Below, one piece after another: positions 11,017 to 19,512 of a stretch of DNA of 64,000 nt. Origin of the DNA: Sphingomonas carotinifaciens (GTDB lineage Bacteria; Pseudomonadota; Alphaproteobacteria; Sphingomonadales; Sphingomonadaceae); contig NZ_WSUT01000007.1 of assembly GCF_009789535.1 (NCBI RefSeq), positions 124,001-188,000 of the forward strand, in the 5' to 3' direction. The position numbers and the translations under genes are program-made. Below the pieces are notes generated by a model. The model saw only the letters and a program-made list of their open reading frames with translations, ran no database searches and had not been told where the DNA came from. Position 1 is the stretch's first letter; every line of letters begins with the position of its first letter.

Positions 11017-11265
11017 ATGTCGCTACCCATTGTCGCTGATCACCTGAAACTGCCCGCTGCTGAGCTCTTTGGCGATCGCCTCAAGCAGCGCAGGCTCGAA
11101 CTGGGGATGACGCAGGCGCAGTTTGCGGATCGCGTCGGGAGCACCGCCGCCTATGTCTCGCAGGTCGAACGAGGACAGGCAAACCCGACGCTTGATGTCA
11201 TGGCGAAGTTTGCCGCTGTGGCCGGAATGGAGGTCTGGGATATGCTTCGGCCTTCCAAAGGCTAG
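11017..11265 (+). CDS. Small XRE-family DNA-binding regulator
   Basis: An 82-residue protein that is almost entirely a Cro/C1-type helix-turn-helix: LFGDRLKQRRLELGMTQAQFADRVGSTAAYVSQVERGQANPTLDVMAKFA. The helix pair lies at about residues 33-55. There is no ligand domain. No convincing ribosome site precedes the ATG, so the transcript may be leaderless or weakly translated. It stands at the left edge of the type IV secretion block, and control of the transfer genes is the natural guess. An antitoxin role is possible, but no toxin partner is adjacent. Confidence 0.85.
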   Translation: MSLPIVADHLKLPAAELFGDRLKQRRLELGMTQAQFADRVGSTAAYVSQVERGQANPTLDVMAKFAAVAGMEVWDMLRPSKG

Positions 11266-11388
11266 CCGAGAAATACTCCGCATCTGGTCGTAATCGTATC
11301 CAAAGATGCGATTGTTGGCCCTTGTCGGCCGCGGTAAAGTCCTTTCGACGACAAGCGTGTTACCTATGCGTCGCGGGAGAATGCTTGC

Positions 11389-11643
11389 GTGACTGATGGT
11401 GCAATATTGCGGATGCGCTTTGGGAAGAGAGTCGGCCGTCTAGCAAAGCGGTCCGGCTTGTCGGTCGACGAACTGGCTGACCGGGCGGAATTGTCAACGA
11501 GCCGTATGGAAGACGTGCTGCACGGGCGGCAGAATTGCGTCACGCTACGTGAGATGAACGTCATCGCGCGGGCACTGGCGGCTCCCCTCCCCGATCTCCT
11601 TGCTCCGAGCGACGACTGGGATCGTGGCGCTCGAGGAAGTTGA
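11389..11643 (+). CDS. Small XRE-like regulator
   Basis: An 84-residue protein starting at GTG, with GGGAGA upstream. It carries a helix-turn-helix-like core (GKRVGRLAKRSGLSVDELADRAELSTSRMEDVLHG, about residues 10-44) followed by a short segment ending in LPDLLAPSDDW. It is more diverged than the XRE protein 124 bases upstream. Its last 83 bases overlap, tail to tail, the end of the leftward resolvase-fold gene, so the two transcripts converge and could interfere. Its function is inferred only from fold and location. Confidence 0.75.
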   Translation: MTDGAILRMRFGKRVGRLAKRSGLSVDELADRAELSTSRMEDVLHGRQNCVTLREMNVIARALAAPLPDLLAPSDDWDRGARGS

Positions 11644-12151
11644 AGAGCGTTGATCGCGAGACGCCTCTCGCCTTTGCAACGCTGGTCGCGGTGGCGCCGG
11701 CCTCTTCCAGCTGCCTCCTGATGCTCGACAAATCCGCAGGATCGAGCAGCGGCTTGCGTCCGCGCGATGCCGTCTCCGGATGCGTTTTCAAGCCGTGCAG
11801 ATAGCGATGGTGACCATCGAGTGCCCGCAACAGCGCGTGCAGTTTGTCGCCCGGTGCCGGATCGATGACGATGTCGGCCGAGACAATCTCGAAGGCGATA
11901 CCATCGCGAAGCAGTCTGCCGATGATGCGGATCAACGTGCCTGTCGAGATCGTGATGCAGTTGAGATCGTACACGGCAACCCGATCACCCGCCTCGAGCC
12001 GAATGCCGGCTCGCGAGAGCAGTTCGCCGAATTTATTGAAGCTGTGGCGACCAGCGATAATGACGTGAGCATCGGGCCTCATGGCAGCCTGCTGGTCGAC
12101 GATCGTCGCCGAACCTTGGCATTCCGCGAGAAACGCGACGGTCTTACTCAC
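11561..12151 (-). CDS. Resolvase-fold protein with C-terminal HTH, catalytic serine not seen
   Basis: A protein of 196 residues from a GTG at 12151 with AGGGGAGGG upstream; the frame is open to 12454 but those residues are arginine-rich and unconvincing. The middle resembles a serine-recombinase domain: LEAGDRVAVYDLNCITISTGTLIRIIGRLLRDGIAFEIVS aligns with the usual L.PGD.LVV..LDRL.R....L.......L..RGV. The C-terminus resembles the Hin-type helix-turn-helix (GRKPLLDPADL, then ATSVAKARGVSRSTLFNFLERH). The N-terminal YxRVS motif with the nucleophile serine is absent. It therefore looks like a DNA-binding protein derived from a recombinase, perhaps a regulator of the adjacent transfer genes. Confidence 0.65.
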   Translation of the reverse strand: MSKTVAFLAECQGSATIVDQQAAMRPDAHVIIAGRHSFNKFGELLSRAGIRLEAGDRVAVYDLNCITISTGTLIRIIGRLLRDGIAFEIVSADIVIDPAPGDKLHALLRALDGHHRYLHGLKTHPETASRGRKPLLDPADLSSIRRQLEEAGATATSVAKARGVSRSTLFNFLERHDPSRRSEQGDRGGEPPVPAR

Positions 12152-12378
12152 CCCCAGGCCCTCCCCTCGCCGAACGATGCTGCTCCTTCCGCAACGTCGT
12201 TGCCCAGGAGGCCGACTTACTAGGTCATGCGCCAACAGCGAGCAACATGGGCACGACCGTCTGTAGCGGGCCCGCCTGCCGCCTTGAGCACGGATGCTCA
12301 CCCACGTCCTAAAACGGCAATTGCCTGATGCGTCATTATCGTCTAATGGTTTAGTTGGACTGGAATGGACAGTGAGGC

Positions 12379-13176
12379 ATGGTGCTTCCCACGACGCTGA
12401 CAGCGAAGGCGATAAAGCTCTGCGCAGCGATGCTTGGAGCTTCGGGCGCGTCATTGCCTGCGTCCTTCCCGATCGTCGTCACAAGCGGCGTTCATCTCAC
12501 CGATGCGCCGCAGAATGCAGCGGATGCCGAGGCGACCGTTCGTGACCTCATCGCCCTTGGAGCCGACTTCACGGCAGGTCCGCTGGCGATCAATGGACGC
12601 GACTTCGCTACCTATGGCGTCACGCCGCGTTCGGCATTCGACCCCTGTGCCCTCGCGCGTATCGACGGATCTTTTGATCCTTCCTTGAGGAGGATCGCTC
12701 CTACCGTCTCGTCAGTCACGGCGCTGCTCCGTCAGGCCTTCGGTGCGCGCATCACCGATACGATCCGGCCGACGAACGCGACCTATGGCGCGCGGTATAG
12801 CTGGCACAAGGTGGGCCAGGCGATCGACTTCGTCCCGGCAGGCGGTGTCGGCGCGATCGACCGCGCGCAGATCCGCGCCCTTCTCGCATCCCATCAGCTT
12901 CAGGTCGTCGAACTGCTCGGTCCTGGAGATCCTGGTCACTCGAACCACTGGCACGTCGCTTTCGCGCAACCCGGCCAGATCAGCGATGATCCGCGCCGGA
13001 TCGAAGGCGACGAGGACTGGATCGTCGACGTCCCCAACATGGAACAGAAGCAAAGGCTCGCGGCAGCCGAGCCGAGATCGGCGGCTCAGAAAACGCCGCA
13101 GTCGGTCTCGGCGGCGCCTCCCACCTGGGACGTATTCGCCACAGCGCAGTGGCAAGCAGGTCAGGGAGGCGGGTGA
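12379..13176 (+). CDS. M15-like peptidase at head of transfer locus
   Basis: A protein of 265 residues with the metal-site pattern of the D-Ala-D-Ala carboxypeptidase (M15) group: SWHKVGQAIDF at about residue 138 (His and Asp ligands) and HSNHWHVAF at about residue 187 (second histidine site). The N-terminus has a moderately hydrophobic region that may be an export signal. It overlaps the next gene by one base (TGATG) and opens the run of transfer genes. A cell-wall hydrolase here would help thread the secretion apparatus through peptidoglycan, alongside the VirB1-type transglycosylase two genes on. Substrate specificity is inferred. Confidence 0.7.
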   Translation: MVLPTTLTAKAIKLCAAMLGASGASLPASFPIVVTSGVHLTDAPQNAADAEATVRDLIALGADFTAGPLAINGRDFATYGVTPRSAFDPCALARIDGSFDPSLRRIAPTVSSVTALLRQAFGARITDTIRPTNATYGARYSWHKVGQAIDFVPAGGVGAIDRAQIRALLASHQLQVVELLGPGDPGHSNHWHVAFAQPGQISDDPRRIEGDEDWIVDVPNMEQKQRLAAAEPRSAAQKTPQSVSAAPPTWDVFATAQWQAGQGGG

Positions 13177-13529
13177 TGCTGGGACAAGGTTTTAAGCGAT
13201 GTGTCGGAGCGACAGCCAACTTGGCGCTTCCGCTCGCCGCACTGATCGGGATCGCGATGCCGCAGTCCGCTCGCGCCTCCGACTGGGGATGTCAGGTGAT
13301 CCTGTGTCTAGCGACGCCAGGATCGCCAACGACGTATCCTGCATGCGTGCCTCCCATCACCAAACTCTGGCAGCACCTGGCGACAGGCGGGGTTTTTCCA
13401 ACTTGCCTCGGCGTTGGCATTCGAAGTCGTGCCAGCAAACATGGCTATACGGTCACGATCACCAGGACCGATGGCGTGACGTCGCGGTATCAGCTCGACA
13501 CGCGCTACCAGTCGGTGACGCCTCAGTGA
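13176..13529 (+). CDS. TrbM-like small exported protein
   Basis: A protein of 117 residues with a clear export signal (GATANLALPLAALIGIAMPQSARAS), then SDWGCQVILCLATPGSPTTYPACVPPITKLW. The spacing of cysteines and the CQVILCLA..ACVPPI pattern resemble the start of TrbM-family conjugation proteins, which are periplasmic and of unclear role. It overlaps the gene before it by one base and the VirB1 gene after it by four (GTGA), so it is part of the transfer operon. It is shorter than typical TrbM, so the family assignment is tentative. Confidence 0.6.
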   Translation: MLGQGFKRCVGATANLALPLAALIGIAMPQSARASDWGCQVILCLATPGSPTTYPACVPPITKLWQHLATGGVFPTCLGVGIRSRASKHGYTVTITRTDGVTSRYQLDTRYQSVTPQ

Positions 13530-14131
13530 TCTACGATATTCCTGCCATCATCGTCCTTGCGCAGCGGTGTGCCCCTGAGGTCGCGACAGAAGCGATGGTA
13601 CCGCTCGTGGTGACTGAGAGCGGCGGCGATGCGCTGCAAATCAACATCAATAAAGGTCCGCGCGTCCGCGCTCGATCCGTTTCGGAAGGGGTAGCCCTTG
13701 TCCGCCGCTACGTCGCTGCTGGCTACACGGTGGATGTCGGTCTTGCCCAGATCAATTCCGCTAACTTCGCCCGCCTCGGCGCGACCATCGAAGCGGTTTT
13801 CGAGCCCTGCAACAATCTTCGCCTGGCCTCCCAGATGCTGCAAAGCGGTTACGGCACGGCATCCCGCTATTATGCCGGGATCGATGCGATCTCCGCGACG
13901 TACTCGCTGTACAATACCGGGAGACTAACCCGAGGAATTCGGAACGGGTACGTCGGTCGCATCTGGTCGACCGCGGCGAAGCTGGGCTCGATCGCCACAG
14001 CGCCGGCGCTTCCCGACAGTGGCGCAGACGTCGCTACACCCCCCTCCCCGGCCCCCGTAGCGGCCCGTCTCCGACAGGACGAATGGGTCGTCGGCCAGCT
14101 TCGATCCGGTACGATCGAGGTGTTCAAATGA
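13526..14131 (+). CDS. virB1: VirB1-type lytic transglycosylase
   Basis: A protein of 201 residues from a GTG that overlaps the previous stop (GTGA). It has the lysozyme-like transglycosylase fold: PLVVTESGGDALQININ carries the catalytic glutamate, VDVGLAQINSANF is the GLxQIN motif, and ISATYSLYNTG is the third signature. Its role is to cut peptidoglycan locally so that the type IV channel can be assembled. No obvious signal peptide is present from this start, as in some VirB1 relatives; a longer frame exists upstream but lies inside the TrbM-like gene. The proline-rich C-terminal tail, about residues 168-186, is a typical spacer. Confidence 0.88.
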   Translation: MIYDIPAIIVLAQRCAPEVATEAMVPLVVTESGGDALQININKGPRVRARSVSEGVALVRRYVAAGYTVDVGLAQINSANFARLGATIEAVFEPCNNLRLASQMLQSGYGTASRYYAGIDAISATYSLYNTGRLTRGIRNGYVGRIWSTAAKLGSIATAPALPDSGADVATPPSPAPVAARLRQDEWVVGQLRSGTIEVFK

Positions 14132-15429
14132 GTGCCACGAACAGCATCGCGCGGGAAGTCAACGCGGGCGAGACGCCTGCTGTGCCGGTCGGCTTCGAAC
14201 TGCCGCCGGCTCTTGCTTCGCGATACAAGGTTCGCATCGTCGATGGGGCGGATGGAGAGCAGCGCATCGGTTTGTTCCGACCGGTTGACCGCGATGGCCC
14301 GTCGATAGAGATCACGAACGATCGCATTGTCGCCAGAAGCGAGGATGCCGAAACCGTCGCCGCGCTGGTAAAGATCGCTCAGCATAGCGGCTGGGATCGT
14401 ATCGCGGTCGATGGATCGCCCGAGTTCCGACAGGCAGTCTGGAAGGCCGCTTCGCGCGAGGGGCTCGCCGTTAGCGGTTATGAACCAAGCTTCGCCGAGC
14501 TGGAGGGCGTGGCGCAGACACGGCGCGAGACGTCCGATGGCCATGTGCGCGATCTCCAAGCCCAAACACCATCTGACGAGCGAACCGGTGCGACCGGTGG
14601 CCATGCTCCGCTCGAGGCGGTTGCGGCGGCCGCGAGCGGCAGCCGGGGAGACGATGTAGAACGCGACGGCAATGATCTGTCCGACGGTGATCGCCGCCTG
14701 CTCTTGACGCTCAGCCGACACACCGAAGACCGAAAGTCTCTCGCGGAGGGAATTCGTCCGGACATGGATGCGTTCGATCGGGAGGTCCAGAACGAGCGGC
14801 TCGAGAGCAATCGCGAGGCGCTGAGTGCCGCGTTGGATCAGGCGCTAGAAAGCCCTACGCTGGTGGCCGCTTTCCAGCGCGCAGGCTTCGAACCGGAGGC
14901 GTTGCGATCGTCAAGCAAGTCAGACCAGTGGGATCGCGACATCGCGGACGCGGTCTATCTCGCGCGATCGGGTTTGCACCGCGACGCTGCGGACCGAGAG
15001 ACAAACATCCCGGCTGCCAGCCTCCGAGATCTAGAAACCGCTCGGGACGATAGAACGCCAGCTGAGCGAGCGGACGGTGAGCCTGGACCGGCCGTCGCGC
15101 GCGAGCCTCTTCTCTTGGAGGCTCAGAGCCACACTACGCCGGATCGGCGTCGCGACGACGACGAGCTGGCCGAAGTATTTTTGCATGGACCGCCGGAGCG
15201 GATCGCAGCTGACCCGCGGCTCGAAGGGGCGCGGCAGGCACAAGCCGCCATGGAGCTTCATATCGGCGAGATTTTTGGCGGGGATGCGAGCCGGATGACG
15301 TCCGCCACGCTCGAAAGCCGCCTGATGATCTCGGATGTGCTGCGGCGTGGGCTCGATGTCTCGGTCCGAGAATCAACGCCTATTCGTCAGATCGAGCCGG
15401 TCCAAAACCGGCCCGACATGGAGAGGTAG
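14128..15429 (+). CDS. LPD7-like transfer-associated protein
   Basis: A 433-residue protein with no membrane segment or signal. The N-terminal stretch IEITNDRIVARSEDAETVAALVKIAQHSGWDRIAVDGSPEFRQAVWKAASREGLAVSGYEP strongly resembles the LPD7 polyvalent-protein domain, which usually accompanies relaxases and DNA-handling proteins of conjugative plasmids. The rest is charged and low in complexity, possibly coiled, with no relaxase tyrosines or histidine triad visible. The ATG overlaps the VirB1 stop (ATGA). It may be a relaxosome accessory factor; a relaxase itself is not in the window. Confidence 0.65.
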   Translation: MSATNSIAREVNAGETPAVPVGFELPPALASRYKVRIVDGADGEQRIGLFRPVDRDGPSIEITNDRIVARSEDAETVAALVKIAQHSGWDRIAVDGSPEFRQAVWKAASREGLAVSGYEPSFAELEGVAQTRRETSDGHVRDLQAQTPSDERTGATGGHAPLEAVAAAASGSRGDDVERDGNDLSDGDRRLLLTLSRHTEDRKSLAEGIRPDMDAFDREVQNERLESNREALSAALDQALESPTLVAAFQRAGFEPEALRSSSKSDQWDRDIADAVYLARSGLHRDAADRETNIPAASLRDLETARDDRTPAERADGEPGPAVAREPLLLEAQSHTTPDRRRDDDELAEVFLHGPPERIAADPRLEGARQAQAAMELHIGEIFGGDASRMTSATLESRLMISDVLRRGLDVSVRESTPIRQIEPVQNRPDMER

Positions 15430-15449
15430 TGCAAGCGATGGAGACCCGC

Positions 15450-15776
15450 ATGAAGTTAACGTCGAAAATGGGCCGACTGATGTCCGATCGCCGCGCCCGG
15501 CAGGTGGTCGGCCTGGTCGGCGCGGTTGCCTTGGTGGCGATCGCGCAGCCCGCACTCGCGCAGAGTAGCGGGACCGCGATCGAGGGCGGCCTCAACACGA
15601 TCAAACAGTGGATGGTTACGATCGCCGGCGTGGTGGGCGTGATCGCGGTCATGGCCGTTGGATATGCGAAACTGACCGGCCGCATGGACTGGGGACGCGC
15701 CGTCACCGTGTTGATCGGCATCGGTATCATCTTCTCTGCGACCACGATCGTCGGTTGGATGAGCTCGGGTGGCTGA
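15450..15776 (+). CDS. virB2: VirB2-type pilin (TrbC/VirB2)
   Basis: The major pilus subunit, 108 residues from the ATG at 15450, which has GGAG six bases upstream. Alternatives are a GTG at 15429 and an ATG at 15438. An export signal ends at IAQPALAQ. The mature part has two hydrophobic helices, MVTIAGVVGVIAVMAVGYAKL and AVTVLIGIGIIFSATTIVGW, joined by the short polar TGRMDWG loop. That is the standard inner-membrane pilin layout before extraction. It overlaps virB3 by eight bases. Confidence 0.85.
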   Translation: MKLTSKMGRLMSDRRARQVVGLVGAVALVAIAQPALAQSSGTAIEGGLNTIKQWMVTIAGVVGVIAVMAVGYAKLTGRMDWGRAVTVLIGIGIIFSATTIVGWMSSGG

Positions 15777-16110
15777 CGTCGATAAGCTGGCGGAGGATAA
15801 GGTCTTCCTCGCGCTGACCAGGCCATCGGTCTTCATGGGGCTGCCCCTCGAGGCGATCATGCCGATCATCATGGTCTGTATGGTGCTCTGGGGGATCATG
15901 CACAATCCCTTCTACCCGCTCGCCCTTTTCGGCGCGCTCTACTTCCCGGCCCGGATGGTGGTTCATTACGACTACAATGCTTTCCGCCTCTGGGGACTGT
16001 GGTTTCAGACCGTCTTCCTGTCGAAAAATCGCAAGTTCTGGGGTGGGGGGAGCTATTCTCCCGTTCGCCTCGGCAAGGCGGTCAGGCGCAAGCAGTTCGG
16101 CAATGACTGA
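15769..16110 (+). CDS. virB3: VirB3-type inner-membrane protein
   Basis: A protein of 113 residues from a GTG. KVFLALTRPSVFMGLPLEAIMP is the standard VirB3 opening, followed by hydrophobic segments at about residues 24-42 and 44-60 (MVCMVLWGIM, YPLALFGALYF) and a basic C-terminus. It sits between the pilin and the VirB4 ATPase, overlapping each by eight bases. VirB3 needs VirB4 for stability in characterised systems, in line with this tight coupling. Confidence 0.88.
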   Translation: MADVDKLAEDKVFLALTRPSVFMGLPLEAIMPIIMVCMVLWGIMHNPFYPLALFGALYFPARMVVHYDYNAFRLWGLWFQTVFLSKNRKFWGGGSYSPVRLGKAVRRKQFGND

Positions 16111-18469
16111 CACCAAGTTGAAGCATAAGCGTGTCGCCCTGCGCGAGGCGGACGACGTGAAGTTCATTCCCTATACGCGGCACGTCGACGACACCGTGAT
16201 AATGCTCGAAGACGGCTCGCTGATGCGAATGTATCGCGTCGACGGGCGCCCGTTCGAGACCAGCGACGTCGCCGAGCTCAACACCTGGCATAGCAAGCTC
16301 AACATCACTTGGCGTTCGATCGGCGACGACCGTGTTGCCTTGTGGACCCATCTTGTCCGGACTGCGACGGACCCGGTTCTGGGCGGCGAGTTTCATTCGG
16401 ATTTCGCCCGTCGACTGCAGGACCGATACTCGCAGGCGCTGCGGGAAAAGGTACTCTATCACAACGAGTTTTATGTGACGCTTGTCGTGCGCCCATCCAA
16501 CATGGCCGGCGACCAGATGTCCAGGTTCTTCGGTCGCCGCAAGAACCCGATTGAGTTCGATCAGCGCGCGCTCACGATCATGGCGGATAAGTGCCGCGAC
16601 TTTGAGACCCTCCTCGCTGAGGCGATGCCGGAACGGCTGTCGATCTACGAGCATGACGGCATCCTGTTCTCCCGGCCGATGGAGGTGCTGCACTTCATCC
16701 TCACGGGTGATCGTATTCGCATACCGCTGCTCGATGGACGTCTGGGTCAGGCACTCTACCAGTCACGCATGGTGTTCGGGCGCGAGGCGGCCGAGATCCG
16801 ACTACCGCACAAATCGCACTATCTCGGCATGTTCGGCGTTCGCGAATATGTCGCGAGTACGCGAACCGGGCAGTTCAACAGCCTCCTCAAACTCGATTTT
16901 CCGTTCGTGCTGACGCAGAGCTTCGCCCCGCTCGTTAAGCAGGCCGCCAGCGAACGCTTCTCGAAAAAATATAAGCAGATGACGTCGTCGGACGATGCCG
17001 GCGTCAGCCAAGCGATGGAGCTGCTCGACGGACAGGACGAACTGATGGCGAACCGCTTCGTCATGGGTGAGCATCATCTGTCCATCTCGGTGATCGACGA
17101 GGATCCGAAACGGCTGCTCGACAGGCTCTCGATCGCGCGATCGGCTGCCGCGGATACGGGCATGGTCATGGCGCGCGAGGATGTTGCGCTCGAGGCCGCC
17201 TTCTGGGCGCAGCTTCCGGGTAATTTCCGGATGCGAGCCCGTCCAGCAGTCATCAACAGCCGCAACTTCGCCGCGCTGAGTCCCTTCTACACCTTCCCGT
17301 CAGGGAGGCGATCCGGCAATCACTGGGGCGACGCGGTGACGCTGCTCAAAACGCGCGCAGGCTCATCCTTCTGGTTCAACTTTCACCGCTCGGACATCGG
17401 TCACACGCTGATCATCGGACCGACCGGCGCCGGTAAGACGGTACTGCAGAACTTCCTTCAGGCGCAGCTCGAGAAGACCGGCGCGCGTCAGGTCTTCTTC
17501 GACAAGGACCGTGGCGCGGAGATCTTCGTCCGCGCCTGCGGCGGCACGTATCTTACTCTGCGGAACGGCGAGCCGACGGGCTTCGCGCCGTTGAAGGGGT
17601 TATCCCCGACAAAGGACAACATCGCCTTTCTGCGGCAGTTCATCCGCGTTCTCGTGCGCCGCGAAAACCGCCCGCTCTCGGTGGGCGAAGAGCGCCTGAT
17701 CGACGACGGGATCGATGCCGTGATGCGCCTGCCTGCTTCCGCACGCTCGATCGGGGCGCTGCGCGAGCTGCTCGGATATGCGGACGCGGAGGGTATCGGG
17801 GCTCGGCTTGAGCGATGGTGCCAGGGCAGTGCGCTCGGTTGGGCGTTCGATGGTCCGGTCGACGAGGTGTCGCTGTCCGCCCGGTTCGTTGGGTTCGACA
17901 TGACGCAGTTTCTGGAGAACCCGGAGATCCGCACCCCGACGATGCTCTACCTCTTTCATCGGGTGCAGGAGTTGCTCGACGGCCAACGGGTCGTTGTCGA
18001 CATCGACGAGTTCTGGAAGGCGCTTCAGGACGACGCGTTCCGCGCTTTCGCGCAGGACGGACTGAAGACCTTTCGGAAGCGCAATGCGTTCATGGTGTTC
18101 GGCACGCAATCGCCGGCCGATGCGCTTCGCTCCCCCATTGCCCACTCGATCATCGAACAGACGGCGACAAAGATACTGTTGCCGAACTCGGACGCAAAGC
18201 GCTCCGACTACTGCGACGGGTTGGGGCTGACCGAGGCGGAGTATCGACTGATCCGTGAGGATTTGACGCCAGAGAGCCGCTGCTTCCTGGTGAAGCAGGG
18301 CCATACGTCGATCGTCGCCAAACTCGATCTCGGCAGCATGCCCAATGAGCTGAAAGTGCTGTCTGGCCGGGCGGAAACGCTGGTCGCCATGGACGAAGCC
18401 ATCGCCGTCGCGGGTGACGATCCGACCGACTGGCTTCCGCTGTTCTACGCCAATGAGAGGAGAAGCTGA
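16103..18469 (+). CDS. virB4: VirB4-type secretion ATPase
   Basis: A protein of 788 residues from the ATG at 16103. The frame is open further upstream, but that part is a shadow of virB3. It is the largest energy-supplying ATPase of the type IV channel, acting at the inner membrane in pilus formation and substrate transfer. The C-terminal RecA-like domain has Walker A GPTGAGKTVLQNF (lysine 445) and Walker B VVVDIDEFWK (Asp635/Glu636), then the FGTQSPADAL region. The N-terminal half is the CagE/TrbE-type domain. Length and motif order are normal. Confidence 0.95.
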   Translation: MTDTKLKHKRVALREADDVKFIPYTRHVDDTVIMLEDGSLMRMYRVDGRPFETSDVAELNTWHSKLNITWRSIGDDRVALWTHLVRTATDPVLGGEFHSDFARRLQDRYSQALREKVLYHNEFYVTLVVRPSNMAGDQMSRFFGRRKNPIEFDQRALTIMADKCRDFETLLAEAMPERLSIYEHDGILFSRPMEVLHFILTGDRIRIPLLDGRLGQALYQSRMVFGREAAEIRLPHKSHYLGMFGVREYVASTRTGQFNSLLKLDFPFVLTQSFAPLVKQAASERFSKKYKQMTSSDDAGVSQAMELLDGQDELMANRFVMGEHHLSISVIDEDPKRLLDRLSIARSAAADTGMVMAREDVALEAAFWAQLPGNFRMRARPAVINSRNFAALSPFYTFPSGRRSGNHWGDAVTLLKTRAGSSFWFNFHRSDIGHTLIIGPTGAGKTVLQNFLQAQLEKTGARQVFFDKDRGAEIFVRACGGTYLTLRNGEPTGFAPLKGLSPTKDNIAFLRQFIRVLVRRENRPLSVGEERLIDDGIDAVMRLPASARSIGALRELLGYADAEGIGARLERWCQGSALGWAFDGPVDEVSLSARFVGFDMTQFLENPEIRTPTMLYLFHRVQELLDGQRVVVDIDEFWKALQDDAFRAFAQDGLKTFRKRNAFMVFGTQSPADALRSPIAHSIIEQTATKILLPNSDAKRSDYCDGLGLTEAEYRLIREDLTPESRCFLVKQGHTSIVAKLDLGSMPNELKVLSGRAETLVAMDEAIAVAGDDPTDWLPLFYANERRS

Positions 18470-18470
18470 G

Positions 18471-19196
18471 ATGTGGATCAAGCATGCCCTGATCGCGCTC
18501 GCGACGTCGACCGCGATGACCGTCGTTGCAGCACCCGCTGCGGCGCAGGGAATTCCGGTTTTCGATACGACCACCTATCTCCAGGCGCTGCAGACTGCCC
18601 GCCAGACCCTGACGATCGTCGAGCAGGGTCGACAGCAGATCGAGACGGCAGCGAACCAGCTCCAGTCGCTGCAGAAGCTGACCAACATGAGTGAGATCGC
18701 GTCGACCCTAAATTTGCCTCAGGTCCGCAACATTTTACCCAGCGCGACCACCGACGCGGCGACCCTCTTGAGCGGAGACTTGTCGAGGCTGGGACCGCTT
18801 GGCACACTCGCGTCGAACATTCAGGCGCGATACCGCGTCTCGGCGTCGGGTTCGTCAGAAGCTGATGAAGCCTACAATCAGGCGTTGCGGGTTTCGACCG
18901 GCTCGGCGGCTACAACAGCCGCGCTCGGCGAAAATACGTTGAGTGTCACGCAGGCGCGCACGCAAGGTCTGGACCAGCTTCGGCAGCAACTCGCGAGCGC
19001 CCGCGACCCCAAAGACGTCATGGATCTTCAGGCTCGTATCGCAGTCGAACAGGCTCAACTGCAGAACGACATGCTCAAGATGCAGGCGATCCAGATGGCA
19101 CAGGCGGGTGCGGCCAACCTGGCGGCAAGTGCCGCTCAGGTATCGGCTGGTCGCAATGAGTCCGCATTTTTCCAAGCGAACACGATCCGGAGGTAA
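18471..19196 (+). CDS. virB5: VirB5-type minor pilus protein
   Basis: An exported protein of 241 residues. The signal peptide ends at VVAAPAAAQG, and the mature protein is helical and glutamine-rich with extended coiled segments (YLQALQTARQTLTIVEQGRQQ). VirB5 proteins sit at the pilus tip. The start one base after the virB4 stop follows a GAGAGGAGAAG ribosome site. The last residues, SAFFQANTIRR, closely resemble the last residues of the next gene's product (SDFFKANSLRK), an unexpected similarity described in the findings. Confidence 0.85.
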   Translation: MWIKHALIALATSTAMTVVAAPAAAQGIPVFDTTTYLQALQTARQTLTIVEQGRQQIETAANQLQSLQKLTNMSEIASTLNLPQVRNILPSATTDAATLLSGDLSRLGPLGTLASNIQARYRVSASGSSEADEAYNQALRVSTGSAATTAALGENTLSVTQARTQGLDQLRQQLASARDPKDVMDLQARIAVEQAQLQNDMLKMQAIQMAQAGAANLAASAAQVSAGRNESAFFQANTIRR

Positions 19197-19197
19197 T

Positions 19198-19467
19198 ATG
19201 AAGAAGATCGTCCCCCTGTGCGCGCTTCTGGCGGTATGCGGTTGTCAGCAGAAGGTCGCTGTCCCCAACGCGCAACAGCTCGTCGCCGATCGTGCGCTGC
19301 TGACCGAATGGCAGCGCAAATGCGACACTGGCGAATACAGTCAGCTCGCGGCCACGGAGAAGGCCGACCTGTGCGCGACGACACAGGAGGCAACCATTTC
19401 CGTCGCGCAGATACAGGCCGGCATGAAGGACTCCGATTTCTTCAAGGCGAATTCGCTTCGGAAGTGA
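19198..19467 (+). CDS. Small lipoprotein of the transfer locus (TrbK/EexN-like position)
   Basis: An 89-residue lipoprotein. The short signal MKKIVPLCALLAVCGCQQ carries a lipobox-like LAVCGC; the acylated cysteine is probably at 14 or 16. Two further cysteines (RKC and DLC) could pair in the periplasm. Position between virB5 and virB6 matches where entry-exclusion or TrbK-like lipoproteins sit in related loci, so a role in blocking redundant mating is plausible but not proven by sequence. Its C-terminus mimics that of VirB5. An AGGAGGT-like site precedes the ATG, formed by the end of virB5. Confidence 0.7.
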   Translation: MKKIVPLCALLAVCGCQQKVAVPNAQQLVADRALLTEWQRKCDTGEYSQLAATEKADLCATTQEATISVAQIQAGMKDSDFFKANSLRK

Positions 19468-19512
19468 CCGACACTCCGCGCATCCGCTCGAGATCATCAG
19501 GATAGACGCCGC

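Noticed and set aside
11017..11643. The two small XRE proteins as antitoxins of toxin-antitoxin pairs
   Set aside because: Neither is beside a gene that looks like a toxin; the only neighbour is a resolvase-fold gene on the other strand.
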